Shown here piece after piece: positions 1 to 10,946 of a stretch of 64,000 nucleotides of DNA. Both the position numbers and the translations under genes were made by a program. Source of the stretch: Hemicordylus capensis (taxonomy: Eukaryota; Chordata; Lepidosauria; Squamata; Cordylidae); NCBI RefSeq assembly GCF_027244095.1, contig NC_069657.1:144704857-144768856 (forward strand), in the 5' to 3' direction. Positions within the stretch are counted from its first letter, which is position 1. The number at the start of each line of letters is the position of its first letter. The notes under the pieces were generated by a model. It saw only the letters and a program-made list of their open reading frames with translations. It ran no database searches and had not been told where the DNA came from.

Positions 1-337
1 GTGCTGGGGTGGCCCAGAGTGAGTGGTGCACAGAGTGTGTTACTCTGAGTGCACAGAGGGTGTTAACCACTCCCATGGTTAAATTCATAAAAAATCGTAC
101 GAGTGTCCGATTGCTTTGGGGTTTGTGTAGTAGGTACCCTGGGTGCCAGCTACCACCCCACCCACTTTTGGAAGTTTGAACCAGTTGTAACCAATTCAAA
201 TCAAACCACCCCCTGTTTGGTTCAAATTCGAACCTGCAGCTCAAACCTGATGGCTGGTTTGGTTCGAATTCGAACCTTCAAACCATCCTGGTTCAAATTT
301 GAACCAGGTTGAGTTTGAACCAGTTTGCACATCCCTA
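1..337 (+). mobile_element. hAT-like foldback element, right arm, cut by window edge
   Basis: The sequence ends at 327-337 with GCACATCCCTA, the inverted form of the TAGGGATGTGC terminus shared by many elements in this window. The interior has the same blocks as the arms at 5172-6063 and 10947-11931: a segment around a GTACGAGTGTCCGATTGC motif, then a stretch rich in GGTTCAAATTTGAACC-type palindromes. The left end lies outside the window, so its target duplication cannot be checked. Short open frames here are not genes. Confidence 0.7.
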
Positions 338-440
338 TTTGTTTGTTTGTCATGCATATTTTAATACTTTTTTCATGCTGCCAAAAAAATCAACAACAAT
401 AAAAACAACCCTTAGGTTAGCACTGTAATTAAAACTAACT
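338..440. repeat. Left piece of conserved OR-unit block (copy 1)
   Basis: This stretch matches 21420-21525 (shared TCATGCATATTTTA and AACACTGTAATTAAAA-like motifs). It is the left piece of the conserved block that continues at 3018-3420; a CT-rich repeat inserted between the pieces. It is duplicated host DNA from an OR unit whose gene should lie left of the window. Confidence 0.55.
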
Positions 441-1237
441 TAACCTGCACAGAGCATCTGTGTGCTAGTACTTGATTACTCCCCTCACCCCCTGCCACAG
501 CCCCCCTCACCTAAGAGATCTCCCCACCCTCACCTGAGCTGCACTGCTGCTGCTGCTGCTCCTCCTCCTCCTCTTCCATCCCATTGCTTCCATCCACCTC
601 ACCCCTCTTGGTCATGGCTGCAGCGTTGGCCAAGCTGCAGCCACCTATCCCCAGAGACCTCCCCACCCTCATCCGAGCCCCGCTCCTGCTCCTCCCCACA
701 GGAGCAGCAGCAGCAGTGGTTGACTGGGCCCTTCCTCACTGCTGCCACCACCATGGCCACTCATTCCCCTCAGGCCACTGACAGGCCTCGGCCCGTTCCT
801 TGCCTCCCTGCCTCCCTCCACCAATGGCCTCGGTAGCCCCAAATAACAGCAGTGGTTGACTGGGCCTTTCCTTGCTGCCGCCGCCACCATGGCCACTCAT
901 TCCCCACAAGTCTCTGACAGGTTTGAGCCCATCCCTCGCCCTTTCTTCTTTCTCTCTTCCCCTCCCTTCTTTTCCTCTTTTCCTTTCTCCTCCACTTGCT
1001 CTTCACCTGTCTTTCTTCCCCTGCTCTTCTTTTTTTCTCTCTTTCTCTCTTTCTCTCTCTTCCTGAGTTAACAGTCCTTGTTCATCTTGTTTCCTCATCT
1101 AATTCACACAAAGGCATCCTCATTCTCCTGAAGGGCCTCTTTCCTCCCTCACAACCCCTCTCTTCACAGACCCCTGCTGACTATTCTTTTAGATTCCTCT
1201 CCTCTACAATCAAGAACATCTTCCAACTAGTAATAGT
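441..1237 (+). repeat. Unclassified CT-rich interspersed repeat, left part (copy i)
   Basis: It begins with CCTGCACAGAGCATCTGTG, also found at about 26722 and 52640 and, inverted, at about 28310. The middle is strongly CT-rich and contains an imperfect tandem duplication of about 136 bp (units starting near 711 and 847). The element resumes after the Tc1 insertion, at 2859-3017, where its right end resembles 53215-53300 and 27000-27050. No protein domain was recognised; the proline-rich and serine-rich open frames reflect base composition. Confidence 0.55.
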
Positions 1238-1239
1238 TA

Positions 1240-2856
1240 CAGTGAGGGAAATAAGTATTTGATCCCCTGCTGATTTTGTCCATTTGCCCTCTGACACAGA
1301 AATGACCAGGCTATAATTGGAATGGTAGGTTTATTGTAGCTGTGAGAGACAGAATAACAACAAACAAACCCTCAAAAGCCCAGTGCCCAAAAGTCAGCGA
1401 TGGATTTGCATTGTAGTGAGGGAAATAAGTATTCGATCCCCTATCAACCAGCAAGATTTCAGGCTCCCAGGTGTCTTTTCACTATATGCAGGTAACGAGC
1501 TGAGATGAGGAACACCCTCTGTAAGGGAGTGCTCCTAATCCCAGCTTGTTACAGTACCTGTATAAAAGACACCTCTCCATAGAAGCAAGCAATCACTCAG
1601 CTTCCAAACTCACCACCATTCCCAAGACCAAAGAGCTGTCGAAGGATGTCAGGGACAAGGTTGTAGACCTGCACAAGGCTGGACTGGGCTACAAGACTAT
1701 CACCAAGCAGCTTGGTGAGAAGGTGACTACAGTTGGCACGATAACTCGCAAATGGAAGAAACACAAAACAACTGTCAATCTCCCTCGGTCTGGGGCTCCA
1801 TGCAAGATCTCACCTCGTGGAGTTGCAATGATCATGAGAACGGTGACAAAGCAGCCCAGAACTACACAGGGGGAACTTGTCAATGATCTCAGGGCAGCTG
1901 GAACCATAGTCACCAAGAAAACAATTGGTAACACACTATGCCGTGAAGGACTGAAATCTTGCAGTGCCAGCAAGGTCCCCCTGCTCAAGGCAGCACATTT
2001 ACAGGCCCGTCTGCAGTTTGCCAATGCACATCTGAATGATCCAGAGGAGAACTGGGCGAAAGTGTTGTGGTCAGATGAGACCAAAATCGAGCTCTTTGGC
2101 ATCAACTCAACTTGCCGTGTGTGGAAGAGGAGAAATGCTGCCTATGAACCCAAGAACACCATCCCCACCGTCAAACATGGAGGTGGACACATTATGCTTT
2201 GGGGGTGTTTTTCTGCTAAGGGGACAGGACACCTTCACCGCATCAAAGGGACGATGGATGGGACCATGTACCGTCAGATCTTGGGTGAGCACCTCCTTCC
2301 CTCAGCCAGGGCATTGAGAATGGGTCGTGGATGGGTATTCCAGCATGACAATGACCCAAAACACACAGCCAAGGCAACAAAGAAGTGGCTCAAGAAGAAG
2401 CACATGAAGGTCCTGGAGTGGCCCAGCCAGTCTCCAGACCTTAATCCCATAGAAAATCTGTGGAGGGAGCTGAAGGTTCAGGTTGCCAAACATCAGCCTT
2501 GAAACCTTTCTGACTTGGAGAGGATCTGCAAAGAGGAGTGGGACAACATCCCTCCTGGGTTGTGTGCAAACCTGGTGGCCAACTACAAGAAACGTCTGAC
2601 CTCTGTGATTGCCAACAAGGGTTTTGCCACCAAGTACTAAGACATCTTTTGTGAAGGGATCGAATACTTATTTCCCTCACTACAATGCAAATCCATCGCT
2701 GACTTTTGGGCACTGGGCTTTTGAGGGTTTGTTTGTTGTTATTCTGTCTCTCACAGCTACAATAAACCTACCATTCCAATTATAGCCTGGTCATTTCTGT
2801 GTCAGAGGGCAAACGGACAAAATCAGCAGGGGATCAAATACTTATTTCCCTCACTG
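1240..2856 (+). mobile_element. Tc1/mariner-superfamily DNA transposon, nearly complete
   Basis: Both ends carry a CAGTGAGGGAAATAAGTAT terminal inverted repeat flanked by TA (1238-1239 and 2857-2858), the Tc1 target duplication. The inverted repeats are about 200 bp long, and each holds an inner copy of the GAGGGAAATAAGTATTCGAT motif (about 1417-1437 and 2659-2679), the IR/DR layout known from several vertebrate Tc1 families. Most differences between the arms are single bases, so the copy is fairly young. It sits inside the CT-rich repeat at 441-3017. Confidence 0.95.
1618..2640 (+). pseudogene. Tc1-like transposase, two visible lesions
   Basis: The frame covers 340 codons, the normal length for this family. 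It shows an N-terminal paired-type helix-turn-helix region ([20 protein letters not shown]) and the catalytic DDE region: first Asp in [12 protein letters not shown], second Asp in [12 protein letters not shown], and the Glu in [13 protein letters not shown], with Tc1 (D34E-type) spacing. The usual start ATG reads ATT at 1618, and a TGA at 2500-2502 replaces a codon (probably CGA) about 47 codons before the true stop at 2640. An upstream TTG at 1546 opens the same frame but is unlikely to be a start. It is therefore a barely decayed non-autonomous copy. The transposase would bind the inverted repeats and cut and paste the element. Confidence 0.92.
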
Positions 2857-2858
2857 TA

Positions 2859-3017
2859 CATTCCAACTGAACTTATCCATCACAGGCTCCTCCTCCCTAT
2901 TTGCATATGGAATCCACAGTGCCCGATCAGGCGCTTGTGTTCACAAACTCTCACGAGAGCTGCCACACACAGGATTAGCCACAGGTATGCCTTATAGAAC
3001 TATCTATATAGAAGATA
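2859..3017 (+). repeat. CT-rich repeat, right part (copy i)
   Basis: It continues the repeat interrupted by Tc1. The segment with CTCTCACGAGAGCTGCCACAC followed by CACAGGATTAG and a run ending near TATATAGAAGATA matches the right ends of the copies at 26719-27050 and 52632-53310, and the inverted copy at about 27165-27230. Confidence 0.5.
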
Positions 3018-3420
3018 CAATTAGCTCACTATTTGACCTTCTTTCCCTGATTGTGCTTCATTTCATCAGTGTTATGAACTGTGCCTTCTGAGTCAGTCCA
3101 ACTCAATAATATTTTTATGATAAGGCAGAATAACCAATATGCAATATTACATTCAAATATTATATTGATTATAAGGAACTGGACCTCCAAGTGACAAAAC
3201 AGGCAGAATAGCTATTTACAGAAGGCCCTTTTTCAATAATCATCATAGTGATTTTTAAATTCCCTTTGAGCCCACTTATTGTCTGAGGCTTCTTGTCTCC
3301 AGGCTCCTAAACAGGTCTACCTAATGTCACCACTTACTATTTTTTATTTTGATGAACTGAGTTCATCAGCCTAAAAATCTAGAATGTTATATGGCTTCAA
3401 ACTACCCAACTTCAAATTCT
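3018..3420. repeat. Conserved OR-unit upstream block, copy 1
   Basis: This is clearly homologous to 21540-22070 (for example TCAGTCCAACTCA, GATAAGGCAGAATAACC and CTAGAATG followed by TATGGCTTCAAACTACC) and partly to 7890-8330. In the other two copies the block lies upstream of a minus-strand OR gene. It is probably duplicated host DNA that may hold the distal promoter or a noncoding 5' exon of an OR gene left of the window; that role is inferred. No open frame is shared by the copies. Confidence 0.6.
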
Positions 3421-3912
3421 CTAGATTATCCAGGAATATGTGGAAACCCAACCTGTGGAAAATCTTTAGGAATGATATACAGTATATATCTTTAACACAC
3501 ACAAAGCTGTTTGAATTTTTACTTAGGCTCTAAATAATATCCAGTTTGGGTGACTGAACACCCCATACCTCATTTTGTGGGTTTTGGAGGAGCAAGGCAA
3601 CTAAACTATCTGGAAATTATGGGAGAAACTCAAGGAAAACAATTGACTTTAATAAGCCAGGCTTTGCACTCTGGTTTCTCCACAGTAGGTACCCAGTGTT
3701 AAGCAGCCTGCCTCAGTGAACAAATTTATATGTGGATAGACTTGAAAGGATACCTTGAAAATGAAGGGATATCTGCTTCTTGATAGACTCACAGGACATA
3801 ATTCCTGAAGGAGAAGCTGCAACATGCATCTGGCAAGAGAAGCAACATAAAATAACTAGTAAAACAAGCAAGAGGTTTAAATTTATATTTTAAAACAATA
3901 GTCATACATAAA
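3421..3912. other. AT-rich spacer, no gene seen
   Basis: No coding frame was seen. Within it, 3772-3840 (CTTCTTGATAGACTCA and GAAGCTGCAACATGCA) matches 14893-14960, the 3' flank of the next OR unit, so part of it is the duplicated downstream flank of the OR gene at 4161. Confidence 0.5.
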
Positions 3913-4098
3913 AGAGGTTGTGTTCCAAAAGTTCATTTGTAAGTTGGATGTTTATATCTCAGAATACATATAGATCCTATGAGGGGTGACTTGCTTGTAT
4001 TTGCGAATTGGTGTTTGTAAGTTGGAGACTTGATTAATTTAATATGATATGGAGCTTTATTGGTAGGTATGGATCAATTATAAGTTGGGGAGTGCCTG
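3913..4098. mobile_element. Possible pogo/Tigger-like MITE fragment
   Basis: The right end, AAGTTGGGGAGTGCCTG followed by TA, resembles inverted-repeat ends of pogo/Tigger elements (CAGGCA...CCCAACTTA in reverse), and repeated GTAAGTTGG motifs fit. The left end is poorly defined. The assignment rests on motif memory only. Confidence 0.4.
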
Positions 4099-4160
4099 TA
4101 ATCATACACAGAAAATTGCTTCTCAGATTAGCTTCTCCATAAATGCATTTTCCTGATTAT

Positions 4161-5096
4161 TTACTGAAAACTCGTTATGCCTATCATCCTTTTCACAGCT
4201 TCCTTCACTTCCTTGTTTCTTAAACTATAAATCAAGGGATTTAGCATAGGGATCAGCAGAGTATAAAACACAGAGACGAATTTGTCCTGGTCCATTGTGT
4301 AACCTGAGGTGGGTCGCAAATACATAAAGATCAGAGTCCCATAGAATATAGTGACTGCTGTGAGGTGAGAAGCACAGGTAGAGAATGCTTTGTGCCTACC
4401 CTCAGAAGATCGGATTTTCAAGATGGTAGTGACAATGTAAATGTAGGAGACTACAACAATCAAAATAGTACTCATGACAACTATAGAAGACAAGGTAAAG
4501 TGAACGATGTCTGTGTTGTGGATGTCAGAACAGGACAGCTTCAGGATGGGAGGGATATCACAGAAGAAGTGATTGATTACATTGGAACCACAGAATGACA
4601 AAGAAAATATAAAACTGGCTTGTGTAGTAGAATTAACAAAGCCAGTTATGTATGATACAATAACAAGCACGACACAAAGTCTCTTGGACATTGCCGTGCT
4701 ATAAAGTAGTGGATTACAAATGGCTACAAAGCGGTCATAGGCCATTACACCCAAGAGGCAGCATTCATTAGTCACAAAGATACAGATGAAATAAAACTGC
4801 ACAGCACACTCAATAAAGGATATAGTCCTGTTGTCAGATGTAAAAGTCATAAGCAACTTAGGGGCAATGACAGATGAGTAACCAACATCTACAATTGATA
4901 GGTTACAGAGGAAGAAGTACATTGGAGTATGAAGTCGGGCATCAACATGGATTAAAATAATCATTCCAAAATTCCCCACCAGGGTGACCATGTAGATGCC
5001 AAGGAACAGCACAAAGAGGGGAATCTGCAGCTGTGGATAATCCATGAATCCCACCAAAATGAATTCTGTCACAGTGGTATGATTTCTTTTCTCCAT
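4161..5096 (-). CDS. Class II olfactory receptor 1 (OR5/8/9-like), intact
   Basis: An odorant-binding, G-protein-coupled seven-helix receptor of 311 residues, expected in the membrane of olfactory cilia and coupled to Golf. Visible family marks are an N-glycosylation site NHT at residue 5, [13 protein letters not shown] at 55-67 (loop 1/TM2), [10 protein letters not shown] at 118-127 (TM3/loop 2, with the common Y-to-F change after DR), the conserved cysteines C97 and C179 that pair in ORs, KAFSTCASH at 236-244 (TM6) and [12 protein letters not shown] at 283-294 (TM7). Length and single-exon structure are normal. The closest relative here is the gene at 15485, and the start of this gene is copied at 12896. 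A splice-acceptor-like site lies 16 to 22 bp upstream of the ATG. Subfamily placement is by general resemblance, so no symbol is given. Confidence 0.95.
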   Translation of the reverse strand: MEKRNHTTVTEFILVGFMDYPQLQIPLFVLFLGIYMVTLVGNFGMIILIHVDARLHTPMYFFLCNLSIVDVGYSSVIAPKLLMTFTSDNRTISFIECAVQFYFICIFVTNECCLLGVMAYDRFVAICNPLLYSTAMSKRLCVVLVIVSYITGFVNSTTQASFIFSLSFCGSNVINHFFCDIPPILKLSCSDIHNTDIVHFTLSSIVVMSTILIVVVSYIYIVTTILKIRSSEGRHKAFSTCASHLTAVTIFYGTLIFMYLRPTSGYTMDQDKFVSVFYTLLIPMLNPLIYSLRNKEVKEAVKRMIGITSFQ

Positions 5097-5110
5097 TGAT
5101 CTTCATTTGC

Positions 5111-5142
5111 ACTGCACTATAAAACAAAAATAAAACTTCCTG
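5111..5142 (-). promoter_or_regulatory. Candidate splice acceptor upstream of OR 1
   Basis: Read on the minus strand, a T-rich tract (TTTTATTTTTGTTTTATAG) ends in AG at 5117-5118, with a second AG five bases on. The ATG is at 5096. OR genes usually join noncoding 5' exons to a single coding exon just upstream of the start, so this fits. The same sequence survives in the captured copy at about 12856-12875. Confidence 0.5.
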
Positions 5143-5171
5143 TTAAATGAGCACCTACAGTAAATGAGCAC

Positions 5172-6063
5172 TAGGGATGTGCACAAAACTGGTTTGCCAG
5201 GTTTGGTTCAAATTCAAACTAAGTTCGAACTGAGAGGGGGAGGTTTGGGTTTGGTTTTGCTTGAACCCCCCCCCCCCGTTCAGTTCAAATTTGAACCTCT
5301 TTGAACCTCCAAAAGTGGTTGGGGTGGTAGTTGGCACCCATGGGTACCTACTACCTAACCACCAAAGCAATTGGACACTCGTACGATTCCATCCAAACCT
5401 CAAAGCAATCAGACACTCCTATGATTTTTAATGAATTTTTGAAATATTATTAATCATTTTTCTCAGAGGGTATAATGGGACTCGAAGCAGCCCATTATCC
5501 CCTATTGTGGAGTACCTAGGGGCACAAAAGTGGGGTGGGTGGTAAGCACCCTGGGGTGCCTACCACCCACAAAATACCAAGGCAATCAGACACTCCTCCA
5601 ATTATTGGTGCATTTTTAAAGTATTTTTGAATTCCTCATAGGGAATAATGAGGATTGCAGCAAATGTATAGCTTCACATCGGGGGGGGGAGGGGTGGCCT
5701 AGAGCGGAGTGTGGTGGGTGGTAGTTCCCAAGGGGAGCAAGGAAGCTATCAGAATTATTTGAAAGAAATTGGGCAGAGGGCTTTTTAAAAAAGTGATATT
5801 TGAAGTTTACGTGTCTTTAAGGTTTTTCTCCATAGGGAAGAATGGAGGTTTCAGCAGCCCCATAACTGCACTTGGGGGTTTCTGGGATGGCCCAGAGCGA
5901 GTGGTGGTGTAGTGCACAGAGGGTGCCAACCACCCCCACAGGGTTTTGTTGTTTCTGAGGTGTTCTGAGTAGTAGATTCTCTGGTAGCAAATTCTCTGGT
6001 AGCAAATGAGAGTGGATTCATGGTTTGTCATTGAAAATCTTGTATGCAAAGAGAAACATCTCT
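5172..6063 (+). mobile_element. hAT-like foldback element, left arm; part of inverted duplication
   Basis: It starts with TAGGGATGTGCAC, the family terminus, directly after the 5' flank of OR 1. The arm contains diverged internal units beginning with AAGCAATYGGACACTC (at about 5364, 5403 and 5579), then a block ending in a TGGTAGCAAAT duplication and the element's central sequence. Nearly the same sequence occurs inverted at 11932-12820, and the match continues past the terminus into OR 1. A poly-C run lies near 5268. Its open frames occur in every family copy and are not genes. Confidence 0.75.
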
Positions 6064-6455
6064 TTGGGAAGCACAGTAGACTTCAGAGGGAAGAGGAGAT
6101 AAATGACCTCTTTCCTTGCCCATGTGATGGTGCATTGTTGGTTTGGATGTCAGGCCCTGCTGCATTACAACAGTGCTAATTTGTATATCTGTCAGTAAGT
6201 TTTGCTTCTGAGAAAACATGGTTAGGATCAGGTTATAAGAATTCCTTTTGGAACTGCAACAAGACCACAAGCAGAGAAGAAATTCTTATTATAAAAGGTT
6301 CACTTGGAGCCAGTTCAGGCAAGCGTCCACTAGCACATTAGCTATGAACCTGCTGGCCCCAATGTCACTAAAGAATGTTCCAATGTGCTTTCGGGATATC
6401 GTTTAATCATGTGAGAGAGGTGTCTATTTGAATCGCCCCTCATACATGATTTAAA
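6064..6455. other. OR-unit flank, no gene seen
   Basis: The segment near 6245-6300 resembles 16850-16917 (upstream of OR 2), so this is duplicated upstream flank of the OR unit. No coding sequence was recognised. Confidence 0.4.
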
Positions 6456-6500
6456 CCACCCTGAGCCATTTTTGGAAGGGCAGTACAGAAATCAAATATA
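6456..6500 (-). repeat. LINE/SINE 3'-tail fragment
   Basis: CCTGAGCCATTTTTGGAAGGG is the inverse of the CCCTTCCAAAAATGGCTCAGG tail seen at about 53757-53778. It is a common interspersed-repeat tail in squamates, here followed by a microsatellite. Confidence 0.5.
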
Positions 6501-6551
6501 TACATACATACATACATACATACATACACAGACACACACACAGAGACATAC

Positions 6552-6596
<45 letters not shown>
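6499..6596. repeat. Compound microsatellite (TACA)n, (AC)n, (GA)n
   Basis: Direct reading shows TACATACA repeats, then AC repeats, then a long GA run up to 6596. The cysteine/serine-rich open frames across it are artefacts. Confidence 0.95.
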
Positions 6597-6601
<5 letters not shown>

Positions 6602-7559
6602 TCCCAACAGGGTGTCAGGGTGTCCTTTAGTGATATCAGGGTGGGTGTGTTCTCAACGCATCCCCACCTGGACACATGGGTCAGCAAATGCTCATCCAAA
6701 CTGGCTCCTGGAGCATTTTTGGATACATGCTGTTGGCAAATAATAGTGGGAAGGCTGTTGTCTGTGTGGTTTATGAGCTTCCCAGAAGCATCTATCTACC
6801 TTGCCACTGTTGGAAGCAGTGTGTACTCAAGTACAAGGACTTCTGGTCTTACCTAGCAGGGTTTCATTTTTAGATGATGGTAGTATATATACATGAATCT
6901 TACTAAAAATCATACAAAGCAAGACCTATTCCTATCAAGACATATTCCAGAAAAATAAACTGTGCGTTACTTTGAAGAGCATGCTGAAGGAATGTCAAGA
7001 GAGATCCAGAACATGTCGAGATTCCTATTCCCATATTGGATAGTGCCAGAAGGAATCGTTGGCTGTCATTATGAAGAAAATTATGCAAAGTAGTCCCACT
7101 GAAGGCATTAAGGGTTAGGCATTGCCTAACCTGTCCTTTTAATTTCAATGGCACTACTTTGAATAATTTTCCTCCTCATCTCAGCCATTTTGATTAGCAG
7201 TTCCGATAGTAGGGATACCCAGAATTCCTTAATGTAAAACCACTAGTCTCTCAATGAAGAATATTACTTCAAAATAAATTTAATTAATTAATTCAAATAA
7301 CTAGTTGATTCATAAGAATTTTCACTGAAGAATCCAGCACCATCATCACATGTATGTTTCATATGGTAACATTCTGACACTGTAAGTTTTTAGACAATCA
7401 ATTATGGGCCAGAGTGGTGTCAAAGGTTGACCAGGTCAGACACAGGCTATGGATCTATGGTGATAAACAAGCCCACTTTGCTGACCCTTGAAGCCTCAGT
7501 CACCAAGTCAGTCACCCCAATAGGAGGCTCTGGCAAACATACCAGATGAGAGTGGACTG
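6597..7559. other. OR 1 upstream flank, no gene seen
   Basis: 6760-6840 (GCTTCCCAGAAGCATCTATCT followed by TGGAAGCAGTGTG) is homologous to 17000-17045 upstream of OR 2. This is another piece of the duplicated unit. No convincing exon or transposon was recognised in the rest. Confidence 0.4.
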
Positions 7560-8360
7560 TAGATGAAGACTGAAGACCCAGCATTTATTTGGGGGCCAGA
7601 ACAGAGATTTGCACCGGGGTCCCCTACAACCTGGCACCTACCCTGCATATATCTATTCAACACATTCTGTTCATCACCTTATATGTAAGTCCACCTCATC
7701 CAGTCCGTCACTGCTAAATGAAAATAAAACAACCTTGACTGATTGAGACTGAAAAAATTCTAAACAAATGTTCTAGAAAGCAAGCCCCACTGAACACGTT
7801 GGGACTTACTTCTGGTTCCACACAGACAGGCTTACACTGTATTCAAAATAAAAGAACTAGATGAAGCTATCCTGTTTGGCCCATCTTTTCCCTGCTGAAC
7901 ATTCCATTGTCCTAATGACTGAAATTAGATAAAAATGCTGGACCTTCTGGGTAGGCCCAACTCAGCAACATTTTTATAAAGAGGTAAAATAACTCAATAT
8001 ATATTAGAATTCCAAACATCACAGCAGATGTAAGAAATTGGGCATGCAAGACAAAAATGAGGCAAAATAGCTATTTAAGCTGTTATCAATAAAGCTGGAG
8101 GAACCTACCCATAAAAAGAAGAGATATTTCATCCATGAATGCAAGTATGTTGTACAAATTAGCAAGGAGAGTTTATATTTTCTTCACTGGCAACAAGGGA
8201 AAGAAACCCTAAGGCCTTTTTCCCCCGTAAGACATCTTAGTGGTTTTAAAATTCCCTTTGGGCCCAATGGAAATTTGGTATGATTGTACTGAGGCTTCTT
8301 GTCTCCGTTCTATTGCTCCAGTCCACCTGAAGTCAACACTTGTTATTCTTTAGTTCCAAG
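7560..8360. repeat. Conserved OR-unit upstream block, copy 2
   Basis: It lies 2.5 to 3.3 kb upstream of OR 1 and is homologous to 20960-22000. Shared landmarks include GAACCTACCCATAAAAAGAA, ATGTTGTACAAATTAG and TTTGGGCCCA followed by TGGAAATTTG. This strongly suggests tandem duplication of a whole OR unit. A regulatory or noncoding-exon role is possible but not shown. Confidence 0.65.
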
Positions 8361-8563
8361 CTTTGAAGCCAGCTATCTAAGCCAAAATTTCTTCCCTACT
8401 AATTGAGAAATAAAGATGTAAGTCCTTGAGTGTATACAGAAGCACACTGGGGAAGACAGATAATTGATTCTACCTTGGATAATGAGACAATGAAGAAAAT
8501 AGGGAGGCGTGGAGCTGGGGAGCCCTCTGGAGCTCGGGGGCCCAGGTTCATTGAACCTACCTG

Positions 8564-10306
8564 TAGGGATGTGCGTTTTGTTTTGGGTACAAAATGTTTT
8601 GTGCACAAAACAGGCCATTTCAGCTGTTTTGTAGCCAAAACAAAACACCCAGTGCTCAAAACAGAAAATTTTGTAGCCAAAATGAAACGTCCCTGTTGCG
8701 GATACAAAACATTTTGTTGTTTGGGATGTTTTGGAACTCCATTTAGCAATCGCAAAAAGTCTTTCTCCTTCAGTCTCCATTTTGAGTTTTAACATCTGTT
8801 TGAATTTCCAGCCCTTCCAGCCTACAGATTGGCCAGCAAAAGCATGGGCTGATCTGCTGGCAATTGCCTCCTTATTCCTTTAAAGGAAATTTAAGGGTAT
8901 ATTTTACCCTCATTGGCCAGTGCGCATTTCACTGTTGTTGTTTCACACTGTTGTGTGTAGATCAATTGCATTTTGGTTGGGGGGGGGCTGTAGATGTGCA
9001 TGACCTTTGGAAATCTGCCTGATTTTTTCCAAAGCTCTGCTGTTGTTAATGTGTGATGTTGATGTCATCATCAGTTTTATTATGGCCATTGGCCAGCAGA
9101 TGATGTTGATGTTATTTGGGGTGGATTTGGGGCAGAAAGGGGGATTTGGGGGCAGAAGAGTGGTTCAGGTGGTAGTGCCCCAATGGGTGCCTGCTACCAC
9201 CCAGATTCCAAAGGAATTGGGAAAAGGGCTAATTTTTAAATAATTTCTGAAGTTGACATGTCTTTGGGGCAGAAAGGGGGCCTGAGGGGAAAAACAGTGG
9301 GTTGGGTGGCAGTGCCCCAAGGGGTGCCTGCCACAACCCAGATTCCAAAGGAATAGGGCAAAGGGCTGATTTCTTAGGAATTGTTGACATTTACGCTTCT
9401 TTAAGGTTTCCCCCTGCCCTATGAGATAATGGAGGTTTCAGCAGACCCATAACTCTACCTGGGGGGCACTGAGGTGGCTGGGAGCGAGTGGTGGTGTAGT
9501 GAACATAGGGTGCCAAACACCCCCATGGGTTGCTAACCCATGGGGTGCTGGGTGCTGTTGTTTCTGAGGTGTTCTGAGTGTAGATTCTCTGGTAGCATAT
9601 GAGATTTTCAACAACAAACCATGAATCCACTCTCGTATGCTACCAGAGAATCTGAATCTACACTCAAAACATCTCAGAAACAACAGAACCCAGTACCCCA
9701 TGGGTTAGCAACCCATGGGGGTGGTTGGCACCCTATGTGCTCTACACCACCACTCGCTCTGGGCCACCCTGGTGCCCCCAAGTGCAGTTATGGGGCAGCA
9801 ATTTTGGAGGTCCATCATTCCCTATGGGGAAGAACTTTACAGACACACAAATTCCATCACATCTTTAAAAATCAGCCCTCTGCCCAATTCCTTTGAAATA
9901 ATTCTGGCAGCTTCCTTGCCCCCACTGGACACTACCACCCACCCCACTCTGCTCTGGGCCACCCCTTTCCCCCCAGCATGAAGCTATACTTTTGCTGAAA
10001 CCTCCATTCTACCCTATGGGAAAAATCCTATACTTCAAAAATTCACCAAAAATCAGCCCTTTGCCCAATTCCTCTGAAATGTGGGTGGTAGTTTCCACCC
10101 ATTGGACACTACCACCCCCACTCACTAGTTTTCCCCTCGGGCCATTTTTAAAAATCCAAAATGTTTCGGATTTGGATTTTGCAATTTCGAACAAAGAACA
10201 CAATTGGGGTGTTTCAGATTGGCTGATTTTGAACAAAGAACAAAATGGGGGTGTTTCAGATTCGGGCCAAAAGCAAAACAGGAAAAAACCAAAATGCGCA
10301 ACCCTA
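8564..10306. mobile_element. hAT-like foldback element with both arms
   Basis: The left end is TAGGGATGTGCG; the right end read inward is TAGGGTTGCGC. The flanking 8-mers at 8556-8563 (CCTACCTG) and 10307-10314 (CCCATCTG) agree at 6 of 8 positions, fitting an aged hAT target duplication. The arms are inverted copies of each other, and the centre of symmetry lies near 9610-9640, where TTCTCTGGTAGCATA meets its reverse complement. No transposase was seen, so it is non-autonomous. Short open frames inside are not supported. Confidence 0.72.
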
Positions 10307-10946
10307 CCCATCTGCTCAATTATAGGTACACCCCTAGCTGTAATCAGAACAATAATTGGTTCTGATGCTATGCAAAGCAAATCAGGGCATTCTTCATTGC
10401 AATGAAAAATTCTATTTAAAATGTCCCCAATATAAGCAATAGATTTGATTCAATCCTGCATTGTATCCACATTGCATCCAAGTGTTGGATTGTGAAGGGG
10501 GGGTTACCTTTAAATAAGATCCAACATTCTGCAAAGAAAGCAGCTTCAGCAATTTAAATTGTTGCCATTCCCTCCATATTCTTGCCCTAGATCCACCAGG
10601 GAAGGAAGCAACATCATTCAGTTGCATCCTTTTCCAGGTGCATTCATTACTGGGTGAAAAATGGCTGTGTACCCTTTGATTCCAGGTGCAGCTATCCCAC
10701 CCCCCAAGTCACATTCCCCCAATGTAATTATGTTGCCTCCTGCTCTTGCATTCCAGGGTGAGAAGATGGAGGGAAAGGTGGCAATTTGAATCACTGCCAC
10801 CACAGCTGCCTTCTGGATAGCTGCTTTCTTCACAAAATGCTGGAACTTCTTTAAAGTTAAGCCCCCACATCCCAACTGAATGCACTGAGCCAAGACTGTC
10901 AGGAATCTGGGCCATGGGCAGTAGTCCAAGGGTGCAAGTTCGAAGC
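10307..10946. other. Unassigned spacer
   Basis: No recognisable gene or repeat was seen. Two short minus-strand open frames lack homology cues. Confidence 0.4.

Noticed and set aside
462-1066. Proline- and serine-rich open frames on both strands
   Set aside because: They come from CT-rich repeat DNA with a tandem duplication and have no domain or codon signal.
5807-6049. Repeated ~80-residue peptide (also at 11944 and partly at 9391 and 30079)
   Set aside because: The conservation reflects recent copying of foldback arms. Frames are not preserved relative to stops in older copies, and the same DNA is open on both strands.
6499-6596. CRISPR-like or regularly spaced repeat
   Set aside because: It is a simple compound microsatellite with no unique spacers.
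8373-8795. Cys/Phe-rich open frames on both strands
   Set aside because: They lie in the end of a foldback element; the TTTTG-rich arm yields similar frames in other copies.
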